A DNA stretch of 64,000 nt. It comes from Bacillota bacterium (GTDB taxonomy: Bacteria > Bacillota > Clostridia > Christensenellales > SZUA-584). Where the stretch lies: assembly GCA_023415795.1 (NCBI GenBank), contig JAEZJG010000022.1, positions 186,001 to 250,000 on the forward strand, read 5' to 3'. Below the pieces are notes generated by a model, which was not told where the DNA came from, made no database searches, and saw only the letters and a list, made by a program, of their open reading frames with translations. Shown in pieces: positions 25,660 through 34,740 of the stretch; the first letter of the stretch is position 1, and each line of letters starts with the position of its first letter. Position numbers and translations under genes: made by a program.

Positions 25660-26793
25660 ATGAAAGAGATCAGAGTGGGCGTTGTGGGATTTGGCTTTAT
25701 GGGACGAGCGCATACGTTTGGGTATAAGACGATACCGCTGTATTACCGCGATCTGCCGTTTAAGATCACGCTGGCGGGGGTGGCCACACCGAGGCTGGAG
25801 GTCGCGCAGCGGGCGGCGGAGGAGCTGGGCTTTCTAAAGGCGACGACGGACGTAGACGAGCTGTTGAGTGACCCAAATATCGATGCTGTCAGCATCTGCA
25901 CGCCCAACATATTTCATATGGATGGTGTGACAAAGGCGCTGAAGGCAGGCAAGCATGTGTACTGCGATAAGCCGTTGGGCGCGACTTATGCAGAATCTCT
26001 GGAGGTGGCACGGCTGGCGGAGGAGAGCGGTTGCGTGACGCAGATGGCACTGCAATACCGGTTCTACACCGGCACGCTGCGGGCAAAGCAGCTGATGGAA
26101 GAGGGGCGATTGGGACGCGTACTGTCGTTCCGTGCCGCGTATCTGCACCCCACCGGCGTGAACCCGGACAAGCCGTTGGGCTGGAAGCAGCAGAAGCAGT
26201 TCGGTGGCGGCGGGGTGCTGCTGGATTTGGGCAGCCACATCTTCGACCTGATGTATTGGATGCTGGGCGAGTACGACAGCGTGATGACGAACAACACCAT
26301 CGTCTACCCACAGCGCCCCGGACAAAACGGCGGCTTGGTGGATGTGGACGCGGAGGATATGTCTGTATCCATGGTCAGGATGAAGAGCGGCGCACAGGGC
26401 ACGATTGAGGCGTCGAAGGTGGCAACGGGCACCAACGACGAGCTGCGTTTTGAGATACATGGCACGAAGGGGGCGCTGTACTATAACTCGACGCGCCCCA
26501 ACGAGCTGCGGTTCTATGATGCGACGCAGCCGGACATGCCCTATGGGGGCGAATCGGGCTTTAAGATCATTGAGTGCGTCAGTCGGTATGAGAGCCCCGG
26601 CGGCTTCTTCCCTGGTGCCAAGTTTGCGAGCGGCTTCATGCGCGGGCATGTGCACAGCTTGTTTAACTTCCTGATGCACGTGCATAAAGACAGGCCAAGC
26701 GCACCTTCGTTTGCGGATGGCGCTTATATCAGCCGTGTACTGGAAAAAGCTTATGAGTCGGACGGGGTGCGGCAGTGGGTAAAAATTGTGTAA
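25660..26793 (+). CDS. Gfo/Idh/MocA-family oxidoreductase
   Basis: 377 residues from the ATG at 25660, with GGAGGA upstream; an in-frame extension to 25621 is rejected. The N-terminal Rossmann fold has VGVVGFGFMGRAHTFGY (~6-22) and the family EKP-like motif appears as YCDKPLGATYAES (~100-112), with the conserved lysine. The C-terminal domain (~135-370) includes GGGVLLDLGSHIFDLMYWMLG (~184-204), where D and H normally complete the active site. It oxidises a sugar, inositol or related substrate with NAD(P), identity unknown. It stands alone. Confidence 0.88.
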   Translation: MKEIRVGVVGFGFMGRAHTFGYKTIPLYYRDLPFKITLAGVATPRLEVAQRAAEELGFLKATTDVDELLSDPNIDAVSICTPNIFHMDGVTKALKAGKHVYCDKPLGATYAESLEVARLAEESGCVTQMALQYRFYTGTLRAKQLMEEGRLGRVLSFRAAYLHPTGVNPDKPLGWKQQKQFGGGGVLLDLGSHIFDLMYWMLGEYDSVMTNNTIVYPQRPGQNGGLVDVDAEDMSVSMVRMKSGAQGTIEASKVATGTNDELRFEIHGTKGALYYNSTRPNELRFYDATQPDMPYGGESGFKIIECVSRYESPGGFFPGAKFASGFMRGHVHSLFNFLMHVHKDRPSAPSFADGAYISRVLEKAYESDGVRQWVKIV

Positions 26794-26887
26794 ATAATAC
26801 GCTTCGTCTCAGGTTTTTTTGTTTATGAGTGCAGCGTATACGTGTTGTTTCTTTTTGAGATGTAGACTGTCATACTGGCAATTGATA

Positions 26888-26918
26888 AAAGGAGCGGCAT
26901 TGAATGAACCGCTCCTTT
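26888..26918. terminator. bidirectional terminator
   Basis: AAAGGAGCGG (26888-26897) and CCGCTCCTTT (26909-26918) form a perfect 10-base stem over an 11-base loop between convergent genes. A T-run follows the stem on the plus strand only weakly, but the A-rich left flank supplies one on the minus strand. Confidence 0.75.
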
Positions 26919-26934
26919 GTGTACCAGATGTATT

Positions 26935-27813
26935 CTAACCCTCAAATGCCCGCTCCAGTGTGGCAATATCCAGCTTGTGCATTGGCATAAGAGCCGCTGT
27001 TACGCGGCGCAGCGCTTCGGCAGAACCGCTCATGAACATGTCGTCCATTGATGCAGGTGAAATCTGCCACGATAAACCGTATTTATCCTTGAGCCAGCCG
27101 CACTGCTCCGCTTCGGGGTCTGCGGACAGCGCATCCCATAAACGATCGATCTCCGCCTGATCCGCACAGTTCACCAAAAGGGAGAACGCTTCATTGAAGG
27201 TGGAATCTCCGCCCGAGTGATGATCCATCGCAGAGAAATGCACGCCTTCCATATGAAACGCTGCGTAATTCACGCTGGCCTTGTCCGTTTCCGCTTCACC
27301 GGGGGCATAGTGGCTGACAAAGTCAACACCTGAATCACCAAACACCTGCGCATAGTAGTTGATGGCTTCCTCCGCTTTACCGCACACGCCGTTTGAAAAC
27401 AACAGGTTGGGTGTAATCTTCTGCCGCTGGAGTTCTGGCATCTGAATAAGCTGCCAAGTCAAACCGAAGCGATCCTGAACCCAACCGTATCTCGGGCTAA
27501 AGGGGTATTCACCCAGCGGCATCATCGCCGTGCCGCCCTCGATAAGAGCATTGTAGAGCTTGTCCACCTCCTGCGCCGTGGCACACGCCACCATCAGCGA
27601 AATGGACTCGTTAAGGCGAAAGTGTGGACCTGCGCTGATGGCGTAGAAAGGCTGTCCCGCAAGCTCAAAACTTAAAAACTCGGCATCGCCTGAGGGGGTG
27701 TCCTCAATGACCGTGCTGTATACCAGGCGCGATCCATCAAAGAGGCTCATGTAGAATTCTGCGGCCTCTCGTGCATTGTCGTTGTACCAAAGATGGGGAA
27801 CTATTTTCATCAT
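26935..27813 (-). CDS. PhnB-like VOC-superfamily protein, two domains
   Basis: 292 residues from the ATG at 27813, which follows AAAGGAGG; a start three bases later is equally possible. Two PhnB/3-demethylubiquinone methyltransferase-like VOC domains are present, ~2-130 and ~140-260, each with the HLWYNDNAREAAEFYMSLF or LLFSNGVCGKAEEAINYY type opening and a WQL/WQI C-terminal strand. Proteins of this family are of unsettled function. A C-terminal helical tail (MHKLDIATLERAF) is also typical of the family in Firmicutes. Confidence 0.85.
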   Translation of the reverse strand: MMKIVPHLWYNDNAREAAEFYMSLFDGSRLVYSTVIEDTPSGDAEFLSFELAGQPFYAISAGPHFRLNESISLMVACATAQEVDKLYNALIEGGTAMMPLGEYPFSPRYGWVQDRFGLTWQLIQMPELQRQKITPNLLFSNGVCGKAEEAINYYAQVFGDSGVDFVSHYAPGEAETDKASVNYAAFHMEGVHFSAMDHHSGGDSTFNEAFSLLVNCADQAEIDRLWDALSADPEAEQCGWLKDKYGLSWQISPASMDDMFMSGSAEALRRVTAALMPMHKLDIATLERAFEG

Positions 27814-27906
27814 AGCAGCCTCCTTTTGCATTTAAGCATATCGTTGATATAACTTTATTCTGCCAGAAAATGCGAAGAAGATCAATGCTAATGAGAATCT
27901 TTATTA

Positions 27907-28392
27907 TTAATTTTTAGAGTGACAGCCGCAGCCATTCTCATGCTGATGCTGCTCGCCGCCGCAGGAATGGCGAACCCCATTCTCCAGCTTCACCTTGTTC
28001 ATGCTGCCGCACTGAGGGCAGGCAATCTCGTAACCGTGTTTGCCGCCTTCAGTGCAGGGCGGTTCTTCCCAGGTCTTCTTGCAATCCACACATTCAAAAA
28101 CTCTGTTCTTCATTATAAAATAGCCTCCTTGTATTGTAATAGCGTGACCCTGAGTAAGAGCCGTTGCTATTTTTTTGCGCGATGCCGCCAGAATGCGTTG
28201 AAACGTAGGGCGGGTAAGCTCCATTTTACGGGCACAGGTTTCCTGATCGTATCCAAGCATATCTTTAAGACGCACCGCTTCCATTTCCTCAACACCCAGA
28301 ACGGTGACGCTTTGTATATCTGTGGTGTCGGGCTTGAAGCTGCGGCATGCAGGAATATCCTCCACGCGGCCGCAGCAGCGTTTTCTTGGCAT
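27907..28392 (-). CDS. DUF134-family DNA-binding protein with zinc-ribbon tail
   Basis: 161 residues from the ATG at 28392 (MPRKRCCGRVEDIPACRSFKP), placed after GGAGG. The N-terminal DUF134 domain (~1-95) contains an HTH at MLGYDQETCARKMELTRPTF. The C-terminal part (~100-161) has two CxxC pairs (CVDC; CPQC) followed by a His/Cys-rich tail (CGGEQHQHENGCGCHS) suited to metal binding. DUF134 proteins often sit near dinitrogenase-cofactor or metal-handling genes, but none are adjacent here. A regulator sensing a metal or redox state is an inference. Confidence 0.8.
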   Translation of the reverse strand: MPRKRCCGRVEDIPACRSFKPDTTDIQSVTVLGVEEMEAVRLKDMLGYDQETCARKMELTRPTFQRILAASRKKIATALTQGHAITIQGGYFIMKNRVFECVDCKKTWEEPPCTEGGKHGYEIACPQCGSMNKVKLENGVRHSCGGEQHQHENGCGCHSKN

Positions 28393-28650
28393 CGATACCT
28401 CCAATTGAACATTTGCTCAATAAAATTATAAACCTGATGCGTCGAAAATACAAGAGCAGCATAGATTTATGGGGATGACATTTGTCTCAAAATTAATTAG
28501 TTCAAAATAAATATTTTGAGAAACACTAATGTAAAAGTTAAATTGTAACGATTATTGTTATTGAGGAGAAGGTATATAGGAGTGCGTATATAAGCGCTGT
28601 TTTTTTTTCTTTAAGTATCAATCCAAACTATGAAAAATGGGAGATGTTTT

Positions 28651-30933
28651 ATGTTTAAGTTTTATCGTAATACGAAAATCGGCACAAAGGTATCAGTCAT
28701 TATTGTACTGCTCGTTATACTGTCGTTGGGGCTCGTGAGCTTCATATCGTTTTCCGGTGCTTCAGATGCGTTGTTTACCAGTTATCAAAGCAGTATGACG
28801 ACAATAGCCATGCAAACCTCCGATGTATTGTCGTTGGAGGTGCAGGCGTATAAGACTAGCATCAATCATGTTGTGGAACATATTGCAGATGGTACAGCCG
28901 CGACTGCGGCTATTGAAGCGGGTATGAACGAGAAGGCGTATGCTTTTATGAGCTACACTGGTGTGGATGGAACCGTTGCAGCCTCCGGTGATATCGATGA
29001 TGATCTCACCACCCTTGACGGCTACCAGCAGGCGCTTGCAGGCAAGCAGGTGATCACCAGGGCAGATGTATTAAAGAGCACTGGTGAGTTATACTTTTTT
29101 GCTTTCTCGCCAGTAACCAAGGGCGGGAAGGTCACGGGGGTTATCAGTGCGCTGATTGACTATAATATATTCAGAGATCTGATAAACACAGTGGATCTTG
29201 GAAAATCAGGTACTGCAATGCTGCTGGATGAAGTGGGTGCTGTCAGTGTTCACCCGATCATCGATAAGGTTGTCGCTCACGAAAACGCCATTGAATCAGC
29301 CAAGAAGAATGCGAAGCTGGCTCCCATGGCAGCGCTCTTACAGAAGGCTGTCAATAGAGAGCAAGGCTTCGGACAATATGCTTTTGAAGGCGTTGTTAAA
29401 TATATGGCTTATTCTCCGGTTGACGGAACGGACTGGAGCATCATGATCAGTATCCCTAAGGCGGAGCTGTTTGCATCTATAGATAAAGTATTGGTCGCTA
29501 TACTATCATCTTCAATTGCGGCATCGATTGTCGTTATGTTGGTGCTTTGGTTGTTTGTACGTATGCAGATTAGTAAGCCATTGAAGGTGACAGGCGACTT
29601 TGCAAAGCAGCTGGCATCGGGTAATTTTGAAACGAAACTGGTCATAAAAAATAACGACGAGATCGGGCAGCTTTCCAGCATCTTGGACAGCGAGGTTCGG
29701 CAGGCGTTTGCTGCGATCGAGAAGAATCGCATTGTTTCAGAAAAGCAGACTTTGTATAGCAACCAGCAGGTAGACAAGCTGATCGTGAACCTTGATCGGC
29801 TCTCAAAGGGTGAGCTTTACTGCGACATGACGGTGGATACACCTGACGAGGATACACAAAGCTTTTATGAGCTGTTCAGCAGGGTCGCGGATAATCTGGG
29901 CCTGACAGTAAACACGCTCAGGACTTATATCGAGGAGATATCAGGGGCGTTGGCGACGATGTCCTCAGGCGACCTTACGGTAAACATCGACAGCGAGTTC
30001 CGTGGAGACTTTGTCACGCTGAAGGATTCCATCAACAGCATTTCGGAATCGCTTAGTGGTGTAATGTCTGAAATAGAAGCGGCGGCACAGCAGGTGGCCG
30101 CGGGTACGACCCAGGTATCTGATGGCAGCCAGGAAATATCACAGGGCGCGACAGAGCAGGCCAGTGCGCTGGAGGAGCTGTCTGCGACGGTGACAGAGAT
30201 AGCGGGACAGACAAGGCAAAACGCGATCAGCGCAGGTCAGGCAAACGAGCTCGCGATCAGTGCGAAAAAGAGCGCCGCAGAGGGTAACGACCAGATGAAG
30301 GCGATGCAGAACGCGATGAGCGAGATTAACGATTCGTCTGCCAGCATCAGCAAGATCATCAAAGTGATAGACGACATTGCGTTCCAGACCAACATACTGG
30401 CGCTCAATGCCGCGGTGGAAGCGGCCAGAGCGGGAGCGCATGGTAAGGGCTTCGCGGTGGTGGCGGAGGAAGTGAGAAACCTTGCGGCCAGAAGCGCAAA
30501 TGCGGCGAAGGAAACAACAGCCTTGATCGAAGGCTCAATAACGAAGACGGAAGCGGGTACGCAGATAGCGGACAAAACCGCACAGGCGCTGGCAGGTATA
30601 GCGGAGGGTGTTGACAAAGCAGCTGAGCTGATGGGGCAAATAGCCGCAGCATCCAACGAACAGGCAACCGGCATTGCGCAGGTGAATAACGGTATCGAGC
30701 AGCTGTCGCAGGTGGTGCAGACGAACTCTGCGACGTCGGAAGAGACAGCGGCGACGGCGGAAGAGCTGTCCAGTCAGGCTGAAATGCTCAAAAGCCTCAT
30801 CGTGCGCTTTAAGACGCGGGAAGAGCAGCGGGTGCATTCCTTCGACAAGCCCGCAAGAAGCGCCAAGCATCAATATAATGAGGCGGCAAAGCCGTTCATA
30901 CAGCTTGAGGACGGCGATTTTGGCAAGTATTGA
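28651..30933 (+). CDS. methyl-accepting chemotaxis protein (Cache-HAMP-MCP)
   Basis: 760 residues from the ATG at 28651 (GGGAG seven bases before); an in-frame start at 28630 is less likely. The order is TM1 (~11-33), a Cache-type periplasmic sensor (~40-275; FFAFSPVTKGGKVTGVIS, WSIMISIPKAELF), TM2 (~285-310), HAMP (~311-365), linker, and the MCP signalling domain (~470-720). The hairpin-tip motif IKVIDDIAFQTNILALNAAVEAARAG is intact. Methylation helices are present but no CheR-binding C-terminal pentapeptide. The attractant is unknown. A terminator-like hairpin lies in its leader (28581-28609). Confidence 0.95.
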   Translation: MFKFYRNTKIGTKVSVIIVLLVILSLGLVSFISFSGASDALFTSYQSSMTTIAMQTSDVLSLEVQAYKTSINHVVEHIADGTAATAAIEAGMNEKAYAFMSYTGVDGTVAASGDIDDDLTTLDGYQQALAGKQVITRADVLKSTGELYFFAFSPVTKGGKVTGVISALIDYNIFRDLINTVDLGKSGTAMLLDEVGAVSVHPIIDKVVAHENAIESAKKNAKLAPMAALLQKAVNREQGFGQYAFEGVVKYMAYSPVDGTDWSIMISIPKAELFASIDKVLVAILSSSIAASIVVMLVLWLFVRMQISKPLKVTGDFAKQLASGNFETKLVIKNNDEIGQLSSILDSEVRQAFAAIEKNRIVSEKQTLYSNQQVDKLIVNLDRLSKGELYCDMTVDTPDEDTQSFYELFSRVADNLGLTVNTLRTYIEEISGALATMSSGDLTVNIDSEFRGDFVTLKDSINSISESLSGVMSEIEAAAQQVAAGTTQVSDGSQEISQGATEQASALEELSATVTEIAGQTRQNAISAGQANELAISAKKSAAEGNDQMKAMQNAMSEINDSSASISKIIKVIDDIAFQTNILALNAAVEAARAGAHGKGFAVVAEEVRNLAARSANAAKETTALIEGSITKTEAGTQIADKTAQALAGIAEGVDKAAELMGQIAAASNEQATGIAQVNNGIEQLSQVVQTNSATSEETAATAEELSSQAEMLKSLIVRFKTREEQRVHSFDKPARSAKHQYNEAAKPFIQLEDGDFGKY

Positions 30934-31004
30934 GAGATGCTGCTGTTGACAAGCAGCCGGATATAACAGAGGAATAGCCGGACACCACTTGTCCGGAGAC
31001 AGAG

Positions 31005-31038
31005 AACCCCTTGCGCTGTAAATGCACAAGGGGTTTTC
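31005..31038 (+). terminator. terminator of the chemoreceptor gene
   Basis: AACCCCTTG (31005-31013) pairs with CAAGGGGTT (31027-31035) around a short imperfect upper stem, followed by TTC. An additional hairpin (ccggac...gtccgg, 30978-30996) precedes it. Confidence 0.75.
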
Positions 31039-31063
31039 GTGTTATAGAAATGATTTCGGTTGA

Positions 31064-31552
31064 CTAAAGAGACAGCTCCATAAAACCTACGGTAAACGGC
31101 AGATGCGCGAACAGCCGTGTGCCGGTGTGTACAAAGCCGTGCAATAAATACCAGTCTTTAAGCATCGTATTCTCTTCAATAATGCCAATGGTGATTTTGT
31201 TTCCACCTTTTTTGCGGACTGTATCACATGCCCATTCCAGTAACTGTGATCCATGACCCGCATGGCGGAGTGGGGGCAGCACAGCCAGCTTGCACAGCTC
31301 AAACATGTCCTCGCTCTTTTGCGCCAATTGCGCGAAGCCTGAGGGTTGTCCGTCGGCAAACAGTCCGGCCATCACATCACCCCGGCTATGATCGGACAAC
31401 AACCGCTCCGTTTGGATAAACGCGCCATTGGTGGGGCAATTCTGTATCGTTAAGCCAAAATCCGCCGCGACAGTTGCAAAGCTTTGGCGTATTACCTCCG
31501 CAAACACAGCCAGCTCATCTGAGCACACCTCGCGTATCAATACATTCGCCAT
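31064..31552 (-). CDS. GNAT-family N-acetyltransferase
   Basis: 162 residues, one GNAT domain. The acetyl-CoA pyrophosphate loop is PPLRHAGHGSQLLEWACD (~93-110), matching the (R/Q)xxGxG/A pattern, and the C-terminal strands carry the MLKDWYLLHGFVHTG segment typical of small-molecule acetyltransferases. The start at 31552 is preceded by AAAGGAG. It lies between the chemoreceptor terminator and thrS, in the same orientation as thrS but separated by a hairpin. Substrate unknown. Confidence 0.85.
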   Translation of the reverse strand: MANVLIREVCSDELAVFAEVIRQSFATVAADFGLTIQNCPTNGAFIQTERLLSDHSRGDVMAGLFADGQPSGFAQLAQKSEDMFELCKLAVLPPLRHAGHGSQLLEWACDTVRKKGGNKITIGIIEENTMLKDWYLLHGFVHTGTRLFAHLPFTVGFMELSL

Positions 31553-31583
31553 GGGTTTCTCCTTTCAGCCCTCTTCTTATATG

Positions 31584-31612
31584 ACAAGAGCGCACATCTA
31601 GCGCGCTCTTGT
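31584..31612 (-). terminator. hairpin downstream of thrS (possible terminator)
   Basis: ACAAGAGCGC and GCGCTCTTGT form a perfect 10-base stem with a 9-base loop, 23 bases past the thrS stop. There is no clear T-run, so it may be a weak terminator or mRNA 3' protection hairpin. Confidence 0.5.
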
Positions 31613-31634
31613 AGCCTGTTTAGAATCTAAGCTG

Positions 31635-33566
31635 TTAGAATATTGTTTTCTCCGCGATTTCCTTCAGCAGCGTATCAAGGAACTGGGCGCCGTCCATCTC
31701 TCCGAGATCTCCCAATCCGCGCTTACGGACGGCGAGAGTGCCCTTCTCCGTCTCACTGTCGCCCGCGACTATCATGTACGGGATGCGCTCGTAGCGACCT
31801 TCGCGAATCTTGTAGCCAATCTTCTCACTGCGGTCGTCCAGCGTCACGCGCACACCGGCGGCGCGCAGCTTGCGCTCCCATTCACGCAGATAGGGGATGG
31901 AACGGTCGGTGATGGACATCAGACGCACCTGCTCCGGTGCGATCCAGAGCGGCAGCGCACCGGCGTATTTCTCGATCAGCATTGCCAATGTGCGTTCATA
32001 GCACCCGATGGACGAGCGGTGGATGACATAGGGGCGCTGTTTCTCACCGTTCGAATCCACATATGTCATATCGAACCGATCTGCGTTGGAGAAGTCAATC
32101 TGCACAGTGAACAGCGTATCCTCTTTTCCGAATACGTTTTTGAACTGGAGATCCAGCTTGGGACCGTAGAATGCCGCCTCGCCGTCCGCTTCCACATAGT
32201 TCAGACCGATCTCGTCCAATATCGTCTTCATTAGTCCTTGAGTGGTTTCCCACGCCTGCGGGTCGTTGATGTATTTCTCGGTGTTTTTCGGATCCCATTT
32301 GGAGAAACGGTATTTGATGTCGTCCTGTATACCGATGCACTTCATCATATACTGAATGAGATCCACCACTGCTTTAAACTCCTCCGCCAGCTGGTCCGGA
32401 CGGCAGATGATGTGCGCGTCTGCCAGTGTGAATTGGCGCACACGGATGAGTCCGTGCATCTCGCCCGAAGCCTCATTGCGGAACAAAGTTGCGTTCTCAT
32501 TGTAGCGGATCGGAAGATCGCGATAGCTGCGCAGCTCAGAGTTGTAGATCATGAACTGGAACGGGCAGTCCATCGGGCGCAGAGCCAGCACCTCGTCACC
32601 CTTCTCTTCATCGCCCAGCACAAACATGCCGTCCTTATAGTGATCCCAATGTCCAGATATCTTGTACAGATCGCTTTTGGCCATCAACGGCGTGCGCACC
32701 AGCGTGTAGCCGCGCGATTCCTCCTCATCCTCGACGAAGCGCGACAGTATCTGAATGACCTTTGCGCCCTTGGGCATCAGCAGCGGCAATCCTTGGCCGA
32801 CCACATCCACCGTGGTGAAATACTTCAGCTCGCGCCCCAGCTTATTGTGGTCACGCTCACGCGCTTCTTTGAGCTGCTGTAAATACGCGTCCAGATCGGC
32901 CTGTTTTTCGAACGCCGTGCCGTATATGCGTGAAAGCATCTTGTTTTTCTCACTGCCGCGCCAGTATGCGCCTGCAATAGTCAGCAGCTTGAAGGCCTTT
33001 ACCTTGCCGGTGGAGACTAAGTGCGGACCAGCGCACAGGTCGGTAAAATCGTCCTGACGATAGAAACTTAATATGGTATCTTCGGGCAGATCGTTAATCA
33101 GCTCTTGCTTGTAGGGTTCATCCTTCATCAGTGCGAGAGCCTCGGCGCGTGGCAGCTCAAAGCGCTCTAGTTTCGTATCTGCTTCCACAATGCGTTTCAT
33201 CTCCGCCTCGATGCGCACCAAATCCTCGGAATCGAAGGGCTTCTCCACATCGAAGTCGTAATAAAAACCGGTGTCTATCGCGGGGCCAATCGCGACCTTC
33301 GCGGTGGGAAACAGCCGCGTTACCGCCTGTGCCATGATGTGTGACGCGGTGTGCCAAAACGCCTTCTTGCCCGCCTCGTCGTCAAATGTCAGTATTTCCA
33401 GACGGCAGTCGGCGTTGATGACGGTATCAAGGCTGCGAACCGTACCGTCGATACGAGCAGCCAATGCCCGCTTCGCAAGCTTATTTGATATCGCCGATGC
33501 GATCTCCTGCGCACTCATACCATCCTTAAATTCTCTGCTTTCGCCGTTAGCCAGTGTAATATTCAT
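31635..33566 (-). CDS. thrS: threonyl-tRNA synthetase
   Basis: 643 residues from the ATG at 33566 (MNITLANGESREFKDGMSAQ), with AAGGATG upstream; a 31-residue in-frame extension would run into the T-box terminator. Domains are TGS (~1-60), the editing domain with TASHIMAQAV (HxxxH type), the class-II catalytic core (~240-530; motif 2 FRNEASGEMHGLIRVRQF) and an anticodon-binding domain (~535-640). It charges tRNA-Thr. A T-box leader upstream controls it. Confidence 0.98.
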   Translation of the reverse strand: MNITLANGESREFKDGMSAQEIASAISNKLAKRALAARIDGTVRSLDTVINADCRLEILTFDDEAGKKAFWHTASHIMAQAVTRLFPTAKVAIGPAIDTGFYYDFDVEKPFDSEDLVRIEAEMKRIVEADTKLERFELPRAEALALMKDEPYKQELINDLPEDTILSFYRQDDFTDLCAGPHLVSTGKVKAFKLLTIAGAYWRGSEKNKMLSRIYGTAFEKQADLDAYLQQLKEARERDHNKLGRELKYFTTVDVVGQGLPLLMPKGAKVIQILSRFVEDEEESRGYTLVRTPLMAKSDLYKISGHWDHYKDGMFVLGDEEKGDEVLALRPMDCPFQFMIYNSELRSYRDLPIRYNENATLFRNEASGEMHGLIRVRQFTLADAHIICRPDQLAEEFKAVVDLIQYMMKCIGIQDDIKYRFSKWDPKNTEKYINDPQAWETTQGLMKTILDEIGLNYVEADGEAAFYGPKLDLQFKNVFGKEDTLFTVQIDFSNADRFDMTYVDSNGEKQRPYVIHRSSIGCYERTLAMLIEKYAGALPLWIAPEQVRLMSITDRSIPYLREWERKLRAAGVRVTLDDRSEKIGYKIREGRYERIPYMIVAGDSETEKGTLAVRKRGLGDLGEMDGAQFLDTLLKEIAEKTIF

Positions 33567-33596
33567 TGCTTCATCCTTTCCATACATACAGTAAAA

Positions 33597-33825
33597 TAAA
33601 AAAGCCCACGCACGAAAAAATTCGCATATGGGACGATTGTTCACCGCGGTTCCACCCATCTTCCATTGATCAATGGCAGCTTACTGTTGCGGATAAGGGC
33701 GCAACCCCGTTCGCTTATGAGCAGGTGGTTTCACTTCATGGATCACGCACGGCACATTTCCAGCCCTCGATGTGCAACGTCTCTTGATGCGCTTTTGACC
33801 CGCCGTTACTTATCCTGCAAACTGT
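33597..33825 (-). promoter_or_regulatory. T-box leader, threonine-specific, controlling thrS
   Basis: Read on the minus strand the leader begins ~6 bases after a consensus promoter. Stem I is closed by GCAGG (~33817-33813) and CCTGC (33725-33721). The 3' side of its specifier loop presents AAACCAC, putting ACC, a threonine codon, at 33729-33727. The T-box GGGTGGAACCGCGG (~33657-33644) has the TGGA bulge that pairs with tRNA NCCA. A terminator follows (CCCA..TGCGAA / TTCG..CGTGGG then T-run, ~33632-33597). Uncharged tRNA-Thr would favour antitermination. Confidence 0.93.
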
Positions 33826-33830
33826 TTTTT

Positions 33831-33859
33831 ATTATATGCTTCGGCACACTTTCTGTCAA
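33831..33859 (-). promoter_or_regulatory. consensus promoter of thrS
   Basis: On the minus strand TTGACA (33859-33854) and TATAAT (33836-33831) are both perfect and separated by 17 bases, placing the transcription start at about 33824, at the head of the T-box. Confidence 0.9.
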
Positions 33860-33891
33860 TTGCCTAATGCACACACTATACCGTTAAAAAC

Positions 33892-34740
33892 TTACTTGGG
33901 ATGAGAGGTGCTTGCTGGAACCATGTTGCTTTTTTGCTGGCATGCACTTTCCGGCTCATAAACATTCAGCTCGGTTTTTATAAAAACGATATCGACGCGC
34001 CTGTTGAGCTGTTTGTTATCTTCTGTGTTGTTTGGTGCTACCGGACGATATTCCCCATAGCTGACGGCACAAACACGAGAAGCATCTACGCCTTGATCAA
34101 TGATGAGCTTGGCGACATTTATGGCGCGCTGCGATGCTAACTCCCAGTTGGAAGAGTACTTCGTTGAATGGATTGGCACATTATCTGTCGAGCCTTCAAT
34201 ACGGATATAATTATTGACTGAATTGACGACAGAAGCCAGTTCGTTCAAGGTGTTTACCGCCTCTTTATAAATGTCGGCGGAGCCTGATTTGAACAGCAAC
34301 CCCTCCACCAGGCTAACCACAATACCGCGCTCTTCGGCATGAACGCTTACATAATCTGAAAGACCATCCTTGTCAATAAGTGCATCTAACTTGCCAAGGA
34401 GTTGTTCGTCATCGAATTTTAACTGGACTGCAGCAGATGGGGAAGGCGTTGCCTCGGACTCCTCTGTGGCGGACGCCGCTGCATACTCCTCAAACGAAAA
34501 AGACCCGTCCGTCTCGCGTGAATCGGAACCAGTGCTGCCTGAAGAAGACGCCTGTGTGCTCGGGTTCATCACAATGCCCAGCTGTTCCGCCAGAGCGTCA
34601 AATTTTTGGACATCAACCTTACTGATGGTATACATCATGATAAACAAAACCAGCAGCAGTGTAATCATATCTGAATAAGTCAGCAGCCATCGTTCACTGT
34701 TCTCTTTCTTGTGCTCTTCATCGTCATGTCTTCTGCTCAT
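33892..34740 (-). CDS. motB: flagellar motor stator protein MotB
   Basis: 282 residues from the ATG at 34740 (MSRRHDDEEHKKENSERWLL); the in-frame upstream extension overlaps motA and is rejected. A single membrane helix (~22-42) contains the proton/ion-binding aspartate in TYSDMITLLLVLF. A linker (~60-115) leads to a C-terminal OmpA/MotB peptidoglycan-binding domain (~130-265; NYIRIEGSTDNVPI, RAINVAKLI). It forms the stator with MotA and starts inside the last codons of motA, so the two are translationally coupled. Confidence 0.95.
   Translation of the reverse strand: MSRRHDDEEHKKENSERWLLTYSDMITLLLVLFIMMYTISKVDVQKFDALAEQLGIVMNPSTQASSSGSTGSDSRETDGSFSFEEYAAASATEESEATPSPSAAVQLKFDDEQLLGKLDALIDKDGLSDYVSVHAEERGIVVSLVEGLLFKSGSADIYKEAVNTLNELASVVNSVNNYIRIEGSTDNVPIHSTKYSSNWELASQRAINVAKLIIDQGVDASRVCAVSYGEYRPVAPNNTEDNKQLNRRVDIVFIKTELNVYEPESACQQKSNMVPASTSHPK

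Noticed and set aside
28440..28650. Riboswitch upstream of the chemoreceptor
   Set aside because: A terminator-like hairpin is present but no aptamer sequence of a known class could be recognised.
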